From Anaeromicropila herbilytica (lineage in GTDB: Bacteria > Bacillota > Clostridia > Lachnospirales > Lachnospiraceae), in contig NZ_AP024169.1 of assembly GCF_016591975.1 (NCBI RefSeq), positions 1,283,501 through 1,347,500 of the forward strand: a DNA stretch of 64,000 nucleotides, read 5' to 3'. A program made the position numbers and the translations under genes. The notes under the pieces were generated by a model. That model worked only from the letters and a program-made list of their open reading frames with translations. It was not told the DNA's origin and made no database searches. Numbering within the stretch: position 1 is the stretch's first letter; every line of letters begins with the position of its first letter. This document shows, one piece after another, positions 33,494 through 40,572 of this stretch.

Positions 33494-33712
33494 GCAATTT
33501 GCACAAAACAGAAAAACTCATGCTTCATTGAATATGTATAAGAAGTTCTAGTTCTCAGATCATTTTGTGTAAAACATATGCTAGGACAAATAACACGAAA
33601 TAATCAGAGAACAAGAACTTCTAATACATATTCAAAGGCGCATAAGCTTTTTCTGTTTTGTGCAAATTACCAGGCTAGGTTTTGAAACAGGCCATTTGTC
33701 GGGGAACTCATA
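33452..33712. mobile_element. 255-bp foldback (MITE-like) inverted repeat
   Basis: Two arms of about 118 bp are inverted copies of each other with scattered mismatches around a loop of about 20 bp near 33572. Shared blocks include TATGAGTT at the tips, AATTTGCACAAAACAGAAAA, TTGAATATGTAT and AGAAGTTCT. It encodes no transposase. Possible TA-type flanks (ATAT / TTTATA) are too AT-rich to prove a target duplication. It sits in the 658-bp gap between the BrkB-type and CD3324-type genes, which otherwise holds one terminator. Confidence 0.75.
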
Positions 33713-33766
33713 TTTATATTACATGAGAATAACGTAACTAGAAGAATTCGTAGGATTAATAGATGC

Positions 33767-33843
33767 AAAAATGCTGCTTCAAAATGAATCTTTTATAAGA
33801 TAGAAAAACATCATTTATTTCGATCACTTTGAAGCAGCATTAT
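33767..33843. terminator. long hairpin, terminator for the minus-strand CD3324-type gene
   Basis: AATGCTGCTTCAAAATGA pairs with TCACTTTGAAGCAGCATT (13 contiguous base pairs, then one mismatch) over a 37-nt loop. On the minus strand the stem is followed by TTTTTGC, which fits termination of the gene ending at 33893. Confidence 0.7.
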
Positions 33844-33892
33844 ATTTAATTAATAATAAAAACAGTTTTAATACCCAGTATTTAAATGCCCT

Positions 33893-34159
33893 TTATATTT
33901 TACGATAGATAATTTTTTTTATCGTATCATAAGAAAGATTGTACTCATATGCCAATTCAGATATAGAAGATCCATTCATCTTTTTTGAGCGAATTACAGC
34001 ATTTCGAGAAGATAACATAGATTTTATACCAGATGTTTCTCCCCATCCTTTTCTCTTAGCACATCCTTGTGGAATATATAATAATTCACCATTGACATAT
34101 TTTTGAATTTCCACTAATAATTCTTCTGGTAATAACTCTTTTGCATTTCTATATTTCAT
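33893..34159 (-). CDS. CD3324-family HTH protein
   Basis: This 88-residue protein opens MKYRNAKELLPEELLVEIQKYVNGE, continues YIPQGCAKRKGWGETSG and ends in a helix-turn-helix, GSSISELAYEYNLSYDTIKKIIYRK (about residues 62-87). This matches the small Mor-like/CD3324 family of clostridia and bacilli, presumed DNA-binding with unknown targets. AAGGAG precedes the ATG by about 11 bases. It lies downstream of a GNAT gene and a possible small peptide gene on the same strand, with hairpins between. Confidence 0.82.
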   Translation of the reverse strand: MKYRNAKELLPEELLVEIQKYVNGELLYIPQGCAKRKGWGETSGIKSMLSSRNAVIRSKKMNGSSISELAYEYNLSYDTIKKIIYRKI

Positions 34160-34274
34160 TCTAACAAAGCTCCTTAAATATTATTTTTCAAAATAAGGAT
34201 GCAAAGTCTGAGAACAGACGTTATTAATTGTTTGTCTGTCTAATTGTTAGAATTCATACGGCGATTATACCCAT

Positions 34275-34361
34275 TTACCTCCATGTAACGACCGCCGTCT
34301 GACATGAACTCAGACATTGCATGGAGTTACTACTAACTGGATTAGGTAACATGATATTCAT
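34275..34361 (-). CDS. possible 28-residue peptide with two cysteines
   Basis: An ATG follows a textbook site, AGGAGG with 6 bases, 31 bp after the GNAT stop on the same strand. The peptide begins MNIMLPNPVSSNSM, has cysteines at residues 16 and 20 (QCLSSCQ) and ends TAVVTWR. Within the frame the DNA also forms a nested inverted repeat: CTCCATG with CATGGAG outside and GTCTGA with TCAGAC inside. It may therefore be a leader peptide or a structured RNA and not a functional product. No maturation or export gene is adjacent. Confidence 0.4.
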   Translation of the reverse strand: MNIMLPNPVSSNSMQCLSSCQTAVVTWR

Positions 34362-34392
34362 CTTAATCCTCCTTTCTGTTTGAATGATTATT

Positions 34393-34947
34393 TTATAAAT
34401 CTTTTTGAAGAATTGCCATAATAATGCCGTCTTCAAGCTTACCTTTTATCATATCTCTTTCTCTGACTAAGCCTTCTCTGGTAAAATTAAGCTTTTCTAA
34501 TACTCGAACCGATGCATCATTACCAGGAGTTATGAAAGCTTCAATTCGGTTTAAGTTCATTACTTTTAAACCATAATGTACAATGGCTTCAAGTGCTTCG
34601 GTAGCGAAGCCACTATTCCATCTATCCGATACTAAATCATAACCTATTTCGGCTCTTCTGGCTTCTTCGTCGAAATCGCCAAGACAACAGATACCAATTA
34701 ATTCATTGGTTTCTTTCAGTCGAATACCCCAAGTAATTTCTTCCTCATTATCATATTCATCCATATAACGATGAATGAATTTCATTGCTTCTTCTTTAGA
34801 ATTAATCGGTCTAAACCAATCATATTTTGCTACTTCTGGATTACTAAAAATTTTAAATATTTCATTGATATCAGATTCTTTCACTTCAGTTAAAACTAAT
34901 CTATTTGTATGTAGAACTTCAATCTTGTTAAAACATTCTTTTACCAT
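34393..34947 (-). CDS. GNAT N-acetyltransferase, RimJ/RimL type
   Basis: This 184-residue enzyme transfers acetyl from acetyl-CoA to an amine, in this branch often a protein N-terminus or a small molecule. It opens LHTNRLVLTEVKESDINEIF. The acetyl-CoA region is EIGYDLVSDRWNSGFATEALEAIVHYGLK near residue 100, followed by NRIEAFITPGNDASVRVLEKLNFTREGLVRE near 135. AGGAGG lies 5 bases before the ATG. The substrate is unknown. A possible small peptide gene and a CD3324-type gene follow on the same strand. Confidence 0.9.
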   Translation of the reverse strand: MVKECFNKIEVLHTNRLVLTEVKESDINEIFKIFSNPEVAKYDWFRPINSKEEAMKFIHRYMDEYDNEEEITWGIRLKETNELIGICCLGDFDEEARRAEIGYDLVSDRWNSGFATEALEAIVHYGLKVMNLNRIEAFITPGNDASVRVLEKLNFTREGLVRERDMIKGKLEDGIIMAILQKDL

Positions 34948-35196
34948 AGACGCCTCCTTTTATTACATAGTCAACACTACTAAGTGTTTGTTTAAACTAT
35001 AATGATTTCAACTTGGTATTAATCAAAGATGATGAAAAAATTGTAACAGTGCAAGAAAAAAATGTCAATCCAGTAGTGTAAGTTGAGTATAAAATAATTA
35101 TAAAAATATAGGTAATATTTAGTTCGTATTATTTGTGATATAATAGTACACATACAATCATATGAATTAATATAGCAATAGGAAGGGGAATATATA

Positions 35197-36021
35197 GTGA
35201 ATATCGAGACTTATGAAAAAATAAAGAAGGAAATAGAAAATTATCAATACACCTCGATGCTATATACTGACTATGAAGAGGCGGCAGATTGTGAAATAAT
35301 ATCGTGGAACGAAGAATTGATATTACTTTATGGATTTGATTCAGAGAAAAAAGTAATGGAATATCATTGGGCAGCCAATCAAGTGGATGTACTAGTTCAA
35401 GAATTAGAAAAGAAGAGGGAGAAAGCGATTATAACTTTTGTTCCAGTAGAATGGGTAGAAGAATTAGAAAGAATAGAGTACCATATAAATGCGGTATGGA
35501 ATGATTATTTTAACCCAACATTGGAAGGAATACTAGAGCCAGAGGAACCATTTCAATTCTTATCGATAGAGGAATGTAGAGAAGCCTCTGATGTAACATT
35601 GGCTTGCAGAAGAATGAGTCGCGGATTTGAAGGCGAATCAGAAGAATGGATGAAAAAATGGATAACAGGAACAGAAGCACATCAGATTATGCAAGAGAAT
35701 AAAGATGCAGCAGTTCTTATACATAAAGAGGATAATAAAATTGTTGGTATTGTATGCGTATCTACCTATGCCCATGATAGCGAAAAAGGGCCAATTCTAT
35801 GGGTTCGAGAAATTGCGGTACATCCGAAGTATCAAAGACAAGGTATCGCTCATAAATTATTATTGCAAGCTCTTTACTATGGCAAGGTTCACGGAGCAAA
35901 TAGAGCTTTTTTGAGTGCAGATGAATGCAATGAACATGCTATTCATTTATATAATAAAGTGGGATTTCAAGCAAGGAAAGAGGAAGCACAGCGGGATATG
36001 GTGTTTGATGCCAAGATCTAA
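35197..36021 (+). CDS. GNAT N-acetyltransferase with N-terminal extension
   Basis: This 274-residue protein starts at GTG, with GGAAGGGG about 8 bases upstream. The first half (about residues 1-120) is a GNAT-like but degenerate unit. The C-terminal half is a standard GNAT domain: VLIHKEDNKIVGIVCVS near 175, WVREIAVHPKYQRQGIAHKLLLQALYYG near 205 (acetyl-CoA loop QRQGIA), and ANRAFLSADECNEHAIHLYNKVGFQ near 240. The acceptor substrate is not known. A fragment of another acetyltransferase gene lies just downstream. Confidence 0.87.
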   Translation: MNIETYEKIKKEIENYQYTSMLYTDYEEAADCEIISWNEELILLYGFDSEKKVMEYHWAANQVDVLVQELEKKREKAIITFVPVEWVEELERIEYHINAVWNDYFNPTLEGILEPEEPFQFLSIEECREASDVTLACRRMSRGFEGESEEWMKKWITGTEAHQIMQENKDAAVLIHKEDNKIVGIVCVSTYAHDSEKGPILWVREIAVHPKYQRQGIAHKLLLQALYYGKVHGANRAFLSADECNEHAIHLYNKVGFQARKEEAQRDMVFDAKI

Positions 36022-36063
36022 AGCTGAGAAAGAGAGAAAGAAACATGAAGATATAACTATCCT

Positions 36064-36261
36064 TTGATTGATCGAATAGAAGCAAATACAAGAGAAGATA
36101 ATTATGGAATGAGATGTGTGTTCCATAAAAGTGGTTTTGTAAAAGAAGCACACTACCGAAAAGCTTGGAAGGGATATGATTCGATTGGTTATGCTATCAT
36201 TAGGGAAGATTGGAAGAATGGGGTGATAACTCCAGTGAATTGGAATGATTTTAAATGTTAA
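36064..36261 (+). pseudogene. C-terminal remnant of a RimJ/RimL-type acetyltransferase
   Basis: The frame reads IDRIEANTREDNYGMRCVFHKSGFVKEAHYRKA and ends near VNWNDFKC. This is the part of a GNAT enzyme that follows the acetyl-CoA loop (compare NRIEAFITPGN...LEKLNF in the 34393 gene). The N-terminal 100 or so residues, including the cofactor-binding loop, are missing, and only a TTG with no ribosome site could start it. It lies 42 bp after a complete GNAT gene. Confidence 0.7.
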
Positions 36262-36275
36262 ATAGTAAATAGCAC

Positions 36276-36303
36276 TTGACATGAAAAGGAATTATGTTAG
36301 AAT
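36276..36303 (+). promoter_or_regulatory. promoter of the T-box-pheST transcript
   Basis: TTGACA (36276-36281), 16 bp, TAGAAT (36298-36303), just upstream of the T-box. Confidence 0.75.
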
Positions 36304-36329
36304 ATTAGACAGATTAACAATTTGAATTG

Positions 36330-36610
36330 ATGAATAATGGTAAGAAAAGCGAAGAAAGTGTGTTGTTTTTTATGTAAAAACAAAGAGATAATTATTGTCT
36401 TTCAGAGAGAAGAAGTCACCGGCTGTAAGCTTCTTTAAGTTCCTATAATTATTGAATTTCCCACTGGAGCTTCATCTTTGAAAGATTAAGTAGGAGATGA
36501 CGTAATGTGCACGTTACGCAGGCTAAGAGCTGATTGTATTTATACGAATCAGAATTAGGGTGGTACCACGGTGAATATAGATCCGTCCCTTTATGGGGCG
36601 GTTTTTTTGT
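36330..36610 (+). ncRNA. T-box riboswitch, phenylalanine-specific by context
   Basis: The conserved T-box AGGGTGGTACCACGGT lies at 36556-36571. It is followed by the terminator CCGTCCC-TTTAT-GGGGCGG plus TTTTTTT (36583-36608). Stem I starts with AGAGAGAAGAAGTC and has the GGCTG loop near 36420. The specifier region reads GAATTTCCCACTGG near 36455, giving a UUC (Phe) codon. Uncharged tRNA-Phe should stabilise the antiterminator and allow pheST expression. The rest of the 488-bp gap holds the near-palindrome TTCAAACTT-TG-AAGTTTGAA at 36660-36679. Confidence 0.95.
36583..36609 (+). terminator. T-box-controlled terminator
   Basis: CCGTCCC pairs with GGGGCGG (one G-U), followed by seven T. It is formed when tRNA-Phe is charged. 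Confidence 0.9.
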
Positions 36611-36749
36611 GCTTTTTTTTAGGAACATCAAGTAATTAATTCAAATCTGATAAGAAAAATTCAAACTTTGAAGTTTGAATAAGAAGAATAACAAGAACAA
36701 CAGTAAGACAGAATCTTAAGTCTTACGCTACTAAGAAAGGAGAAAGTCG

Positions 36750-37769
36750 ATGAAAGAAAAATTAAAAAGTATCATGGATGAAGCATTACAACAAATTAGT
36801 GGCTCAGAAGAACTTGAAAAGTTAAACGAGATTCGTGTTGCTTTTCTAGGTAAAAAAGGAGAACTTACTTCTGTATTAAAATCAATGAAAGAGGTAGCTC
36901 CAGAGGATAGACCAAAAGTAGGTCAATTAGTAAATGAAGCAAGAGAAGCTATCGAGTCAAAATTAGAAGAGAAAATAACAGCATTTGAAAAGAAGAAAAG
37001 AGAAGAACAAATCAAGAGTGAGACGATTGATGTTACTCTTCCAGCTAAGAAGCCAATGATGGGACATCGTCATCCTAATACAATTGCATTAGAAGAAGTA
37101 GAAAGAATCTTCATTGGTATGGGTTATGAAGTAGTGGAAGGACCAGAAGTAGAATACGATTATTACAACTTCGAAGCTTTAAATATTCCAGCAAACCATC
37201 CAGCAAAAGATGAGCAAGATACTTTCTATATCAATAGTAATATTTTATTAAGATCACAGACTTCTTCAGTTCAAGTTCATGAAATGGAAAAAGGAAAGCT
37301 TCCAATCAGAATGATTGCACCAGGAAGGGTATATCGTTCAGATGAAGTAGATGCAACGCATTCTCCTTCCTTCCATCAAATCGAAGGACTTGTTATTGAT
37401 AAGAATATTACCTTTGCTGATTTAAAAGGTACATTAGAAGAATTCTGTAGAGAGTTATTCGGTAAAGATACAAAAGTAAAATTCAGACCTCATCATTTCC
37501 AATTTACAGAGCCTAGTGCAGAAGTAGATGTTACTTGCTTTAAGTGTGGTGGAGAAGGTTGTAGATTCTGTAAAGGAGAAGGTTGGATTGAGATCTTAGG
37601 TTGTGGTATGGTACATCCAAGAGTTCTTGAAATGAGTGGTATTGATCCAAATGAATATTCAGGTTTCGCTTTTGGTGTTGGATTAGAGCGTATCGCATTG
37701 TTAAAATATGAAATTGATGATATGAGATTATTATACGAAAATGATACTCGTTTCTTAAAGCAATTTTAG
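36750..37769 (+). CDS. pheS: phenylalanyl-tRNA synthetase alpha subunit
   Basis: This 339-residue class II synthetase subunit has an N-terminal coiled coil at residues 1-90 that binds tRNA. Motif 2 lies in HQIEGLVIDKNITFADLKG near 211, FRPHHFQFTEPSAEVDVTC near 249, and motif 3 is GFAFGVGLERIALLKY near 309. A four-cysteine zinc-like knot (CFKCGGEGCRFC) is present at about 267-278. AAAGGAG lies before the ATG. It forms an alpha2-beta2 enzyme with PheT, encoded 52 bp downstream, and is governed by the T-box. Confidence 0.98.
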   Translation: MKEKLKSIMDEALQQISGSEELEKLNEIRVAFLGKKGELTSVLKSMKEVAPEDRPKVGQLVNEAREAIESKLEEKITAFEKKKREEQIKSETIDVTLPAKKPMMGHRHPNTIALEEVERIFIGMGYEVVEGPEVEYDYYNFEALNIPANHPAKDEQDTFYINSNILLRSQTSSVQVHEMEKGKLPIRMIAPGRVYRSDEVDATHSPSFHQIEGLVIDKNITFADLKGTLEEFCRELFGKDTKVKFRPHHFQFTEPSAEVDVTCFKCGGEGCRFCKGEGWIEILGCGMVHPRVLEMSGIDPNEYSGFAFGVGLERIALLKYEIDDMRLLYENDTRFLKQF

Positions 37770-37821
37770 TAAGCAAAGAGTATAAGGAATAAGTTGACTA
37801 TAAAAAAATGGAGGCGGTTAA

Positions 37822-40263
37822 ATGAAAACACCATTATCGTGGATAAAAGAATATGTACCTGATCTAGAGGTTACAGATAAAGAATATATGGATGCCATGA
37901 CATTATCAGGTTCCAAAGTAGAAGGATTTGAACGATTAGATGCCAATCTAGAGAAAATCGTAGTTGGTAAAATATTAAAAATAGAGAGACATCCAGATGC
38001 AGATAAATTAATTGTATGCCAAGTTCAAGTTGGTAGTACAGCTGAGGAAGCAGTACAAATCGTAACTGGTGCACCTAATGTAAAAGAAGGCGATGTAGTT
38101 CCTGTTGTTCTTGATGGAGGAAGAGTTGCTGGCGGTCATGATGGTGAAAAACCAGCAGGCGGTATTAAGATTAAAAAAGGAAAACTTCGTGGAATTGAAA
38201 GTCATGGGATGATGTGTTCTATCGAAGAATTAGGTTCAACGAAAGAAATGTATCCGGACGCACCTGAGAGTGGAATCTATATCTTTAGTGATAATAAAGA
38301 ATACGATGGCATTGAAATTGGTTCCAGTGCAATTAAAGCACTTGGATTTGAAGATGCTGTATTCGAATATGAGATTACTTCAAATCGTGTGGATTGCTTT
38401 AGCGTACTAGGAATCGCAAGAGAAGCAGCAGCTACATTTAACAAGAAATATGTACCACCAGTTGTAACTGTGAAAGAAACTTCTGAAAAGGCAAGTGATT
38501 TCATCTCTGTTAAAGTTGATGATACCAAGCTATGCCCTCGTTACATTGCAAAAGTGATTAAGAATGTAAAGATTGGACCATCACCTGCTTGGATGCAAAA
38601 ACGACTTGCTGCAATTGGCATTCGCCCTATTAATAACTTGGTAGATATCACTAATTATGTTATGGAAGAATATGCCCAACCAATGCATGCATATGATTTG
38701 GAAACAATAGCTAAGAATGAAATTGTTGTGAAAACAGCTAGAGATGGCGAAACATTTACTACATTAGATGGCATTGAAAGAAGTCTTGATTCTTCTATTC
38801 TAATGATTCATGATGGAGAAAAAGCTGTTGGTATTGCTGGTATCATGGGTGGTGAAAATTCTAAGATTAAAGATGAAGCGACTACTGTTTTATTAGAAGC
38901 TGCTTGTTTTGATGGAACGAACATTCGTATATCTAGTAAGAAGTTAGGTATGAGAACAGATGCTTCTTCAAAATTTGAAAAAGGACTTGATCCAAATAAT
39001 GCAATGGAAGCAATGAACCGTGCTTGTCAATTAATTACTGAGCTTGGAGCTGGTGAAGTGGTATCTGGATATGTAGATGAATATCCAGTAGTGAAGAAAG
39101 AAAATAGAGTTCCATTTGATGCAGCTAAGATTAATTGCTTGCTTGGAACTGATATTGAAGAAGCACAAATGATTGAATACTTCAAGAGAATAGACCTAGG
39201 ATACGATGAAGCTACGAAAGAAGTTGTTGTTCCAACTTGGAGACAAGATTTATATCGTTTAGCTGATTTGGCAGAAGAAGTAGCAAGATTCTATGGTTAT
39301 GCTAATATTCCATCAACTTTACCAACAGGAGAAGCGACTGCAGGTAAATTATCATTTAATCTAAGAATTGAAAATGTTGCTAGAAATGTAGCCGAACAAT
39401 TTGGTTTCAATGAAGCAATGACTTATTCCTTTGAAAGTCCAAAAGTATATGATAAGTTGTTAATTGCAAAGGAAGATGAGCTACGTAAGAACATTGTAAT
39501 TGCAAATCCACTAGGAGAAGATTACAGTATCATGAGAACAACAACTCTTAACGGTATGCTTGGATCGTTATCAACGAACTTCAATCGTAGAAATAAGAAT
39601 GTTCGTCTATACGAACTTGGTAATGTATATATTCCAAAGAGCTTACCATTAGAAGAACTTCCAGATGAAAAGACAAAGTTAACTCTTGGAATGTATGGCG
39701 AAGGTGATTTCTTTGACTTAAAGGGTATTGTTGAAGAATTACTTGAGAAAGTTGGCATGACAAAGCTTATCACTTACGATCCTAAAGCTGGAATTCCATA
39801 CCTTCACCCAGGAAGACAAGCAAATATCTATTATGAAGGAACTTTGGTTGGATATCTAGGAGAAGTACATCCAGAAGTGCTTGATAACTATGATATCGGT
39901 GATAAGGCATACGTGGCAGTATTAGATATGGATACGATTGTTAGTTTCGCCACTTTTGATGTGAAGTATGAAGGTATTGCAAAATATCCAGCAGTAACAC
40001 GTGATATTAGTATGGTAATGAGTAAAGAAATCATGGTTGGTGAAGTGGAAGAAATCATCCGTAAATCAAGTGGTAAATTATTAGAAAGTTATCATTTATT
40101 TGATATCTACGAAGGTACTCAGATTAAGGAAGGTCATAAGTCAGTTGCTTATTCCATTAGCTTTAGAGCAAAGGATAGAACCCTTGAAGATAAGGATGTA
40201 ACAGATATTATGACTAAGATTGTGAATGGATTACAAAAGCTTGGAATTGAATTAAGACAATAA
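37822..40263 (+). CDS. pheT: phenylalanyl-tRNA synthetase beta subunit
   Basis: At 813 residues this is a full-length beta subunit. An N-terminal tRNA-binding (EMAP-like) domain spans about 40-155 (GKILKIERHPDADKL). Next come the B3/B4 editing region near 210-400 (IRPINNLVDITNYVM, GIAGIMGGENSKI), B5, and a catalytic-core-like region. The C-terminal anticodon-binding FDX domain begins near 720 (YPAVTRDISMVMSKE). It removes mischarged Tyr-tRNA-Phe and completes the synthetase. GGAGGCGG precedes the ATG. It ends with a strong terminator. Confidence 0.98.
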   Translation: MKTPLSWIKEYVPDLEVTDKEYMDAMTLSGSKVEGFERLDANLEKIVVGKILKIERHPDADKLIVCQVQVGSTAEEAVQIVTGAPNVKEGDVVPVVLDGGRVAGGHDGEKPAGGIKIKKGKLRGIESHGMMCSIEELGSTKEMYPDAPESGIYIFSDNKEYDGIEIGSSAIKALGFEDAVFEYEITSNRVDCFSVLGIAREAAATFNKKYVPPVVTVKETSEKASDFISVKVDDTKLCPRYIAKVIKNVKIGPSPAWMQKRLAAIGIRPINNLVDITNYVMEEYAQPMHAYDLETIAKNEIVVKTARDGETFTTLDGIERSLDSSILMIHDGEKAVGIAGIMGGENSKIKDEATTVLLEAACFDGTNIRISSKKLGMRTDASSKFEKGLDPNNAMEAMNRACQLITELGAGEVVSGYVDEYPVVKKENRVPFDAAKINCLLGTDIEEAQMIEYFKRIDLGYDEATKEVVVPTWRQDLYRLADLAEEVARFYGYANIPSTLPTGEATAGKLSFNLRIENVARNVAEQFGFNEAMTYSFESPKVYDKLLIAKEDELRKNIVIANPLGEDYSIMRTTTLNGMLGSLSTNFNRRNKNVRLYELGNVYIPKSLPLEELPDEKTKLTLGMYGEGDFFDLKGIVEELLEKVGMTKLITYDPKAGIPYLHPGRQANIYYEGTLVGYLGEVHPEVLDNYDIGDKAYVAVLDMDTIVSFATFDVKYEGIAKYPAVTRDISMVMSKEIMVGEVEEIIRKSSGKLLESYHLFDIYEGTQIKEGHKSVAYSISFRAKDRTLEDKDVTDIMTKIVNGLQKLGIELRQ

Positions 40264-40299
40264 TAGGTGAAAATAAGATTATTTGATGCAATAACCAAA

Positions 40300-40338
40300 G
40301 ACTCTCGATTTCTTAAGTTTAGGAATCGAGAGTTTTTG
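40300..40338 (+). terminator. intrinsic terminator after pheT
   Basis: ACTCTCGATTTCT pairs with AGGAATCGAGAGT (one U-G), followed by TTTTGT. Confidence 0.9.
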
Positions 40339-40428
40339 TCTAGAATTTCAGGTGAATATAGAAGTAAGATATACTTGGTAGGGAAGTAAGATTAAGCAAT
40401 TCTTAAGAAATAAGTAAATGTATTTTAT

Positions 40429-40457
40429 TTGACAAAAAGTACTCCAGTGATTAAACT
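40429..40457 (+). promoter_or_regulatory. promoter of the Ig-like surface protein gene
   Basis: TTGACA (40429-40434), 17 bp, TAAACT (40452-40457). It is the best match in the 309-bp gap and implies a leader of about 110 nt. Confidence 0.5.
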
Positions 40458-40572
40458 TAAAATAGATGAAAAATATGCATATATATAGTGAATTTGGTGC
40501 ATATCACAACATACGCTAAGGGTTCCTATAATAGGAAATAGGTCATCAAAATTGAAAGGTATGGAGATAAAT

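Noticed and set aside
34190..34274. Second tiny frame (six codons) after the 28-residue peptide frame
   Set aside because: Too short to support, and the GGAGG before it is part of the preceding hairpin and stop region.
36031..36261. The GNAT remnant as a functional small gene
   Set aside because: It lacks the acetyl-CoA-binding half and any ribosome site; a pseudogene explains it better.
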